Origin: an uncultured Spirochaetaceae bacterium
Lineage (GTDB): Bacteria; Spirochaetota; Spirochaetia; Sphaerochaetales; Sphaerochaetaceae
NCBI GenBank assembly: GCA_944389145.1
Contig: CALXLH010000023.1
Coordinates: 1 to 64,000 of the forward strand
Direction: 5' to 3'
Length of the DNA: 64,000 nt
The translations under genes were made by a program, and so were the position numbers. Below the pieces are notes generated by a model. It saw nothing but the letters and a program-made list of their open reading frames with translations, searched no databases and had not been told where the DNA came from. Numbering within the stretch: position 1 is the first letter of the stretch; every line of letters starts with the position of its first letter. This document shows, in pieces, positions 63,467 to 64,000 of the stretch.

Positions 63467-64000
63467 TTGAGCAAGAAGAACGATAACCACGTGATCCATG
63501 ACGATTCAGTCGGAACGATGGCTGATGTCGAAGCGGTAATGAAGAAGTATGACAGGGAATCGAACATACGCATCTGGGAAGGAATACCGAAGCTTGTCAT
63601 ACACTACCTGATGGCGGCCTTCGCCCTATACTGCATCATCGATGCGATATTCCTCACCACCCTTCCCGAGATACGCTATTCATTCTTCATGGGCATGATA
63701 GTCCTGCTCGGATTCCTCACCTTCCCGATAAGGAAAGGAGTCGAGAGGGTCAATCATATCCCCTGGTATGATATAATAATAATGGTCCTCGGAGCCGGTG
63801 CGTTCTTCTTCTATGCCGCTAATGCCATGACGGTGATACGGCTTTCGGCGCGCATAATGGCCAATCCGCTATACATGGCCGTAGGTGCCATAGGAATACT
63901 TGCACTCATCGAGCTCTGCCGCCGCTGCGTCGGACTTCCGATACTCTGCGTCGCCGGCGTGCTCGTGATCTACACCATCATCAACGGGATGAGTACCGGC
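63467..64000 (+). CDS. TRAP transporter fused permease (4TM+12TM), 5' part, cut by window edge
   Basis: The likely start is TTG at 63467, six bases after AGGAG. The next in-frame ATG is at 63518. The reading frame stays open to the window end (178 codons). After a hydrophilic start of about 40 residues it shows helices LVIHYLMAAFALYCIIDAIF, SFFMGMIVLLGFLTFPI, DIIIMVLGAGAFFFYA and LYMAVGAIGILALIELC, the small-subunit half of a fused TRAP permease. The substrate is that of the TAXI protein before it. It is sodium- or proton-coupled by family. Confidence 0.9.
   Translation, partial: MSKKNDNHVIHDDSVGTMADVEAVMKKYDRESNIRIWEGIPKLVIHYLMAAFALYCIIDAIFLTTLPEIRYSFFMGMIVLLGFLTFPIRKGVERVNHIPWYDIIIMVLGAGAFFFYAANAMTVIRLSARIMANPLYMAVGAIGILALIELCRRCVGLPILCVAGVLVIYTIINGMSTG

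Overview
This window looks like the chromosome of a spirochaete, most plausibly a Sphaerochaeta-like (non-helical, non-motile, gut or anaerobic) lineage. The argument rests on gene content and order. A short SMC, RNase HII and a PUR-domain protein lie side by side, as in Borrelia. groES stands without groEL. The cell-division cluster runs into xer/dprA-like/hslVU genes in the spirochaete order. There are many lipoproteins with loose lipoboxes. Pyruvate phosphate dikinase and a TAXI-type TRAP transporter point to an anaerobic, amino- or organic-acid-using fermenter. No rRNA, CRISPR array or insertion sequence was seen.

Layout. 1-4.3 kb: ffh (5' part only), smc, rnhB and a PUR-domain regulator. 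4.4-10 kb: a three-gene RND efflux operon, then tRNA-Gly. 10.2-17.7 kb: a lipoprotein, a degenerate M29 peptidase homologue, coaX, an ABC-F ATPase, two hypothetical proteins, a tRNA-Gln/tRNA-Glu pair, tsaD and tRNA-Thr. 18-30.3 kb: an accessory region with a Phd/PIN toxin-antitoxin pair, a decayed leucine-rich-repeat gene, and two minus-strand operons of lipoproteins (two with many fibronectin-III-like repeats) paired with outer-membrane barrel-like proteins. Both operons start at the same palindrome-plus-promoter element. 30.4-35.7 kb: ppdK, a DtxR-type regulator, an RpoS-like sigma factor behind a near-perfect sigma-54 promoter, and groES. 35.7-42 kb: one tight minus-strand operon cvpA-holB-histidine kinase-NtrC-type regulator-dinG. 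42-46.3 kb: secA, then hipBA bracketed by two copies of a hairpin. 46.4-49.7 kb: a secreted PTP-like phosphatase, a LysM/M23-like protein and a PBP N-terminal fragment protein. 49.6-61.7 kb: one long minus-strand operon, mraZ-rsmH-ftsL-ftsW-ftsQ-ftsA-ftsZ-xerD-tauE-dprA-like-xerC-hslV-hslU-flhF. 62.4-64 kb: the start of a TRAP transporter operon.

Three themes deserve attention. First, the divisome looks stripped of peptidoglycan synthesis. No mur genes lie in the cluster, FtsW has lost its catalytic Asp and other SEDS motifs, the PBP-like protein has no transpeptidase domain, and the M23-like protein lacks zinc ligands. Second, a sigma-54 promoter drives an alternative sigma-70-family gene 3-5 kb from an NtrC-type kinase/regulator pair, which resembles the Borrelia RpoN-RpoS cascade. 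Third, two surface-protein operons share one promoter-proximal palindrome and probably form a co-regulated cell-surface system with no recognised function. Several genes also have a -10 box so close to the ATG that they are likely to give leaderless mRNAs.
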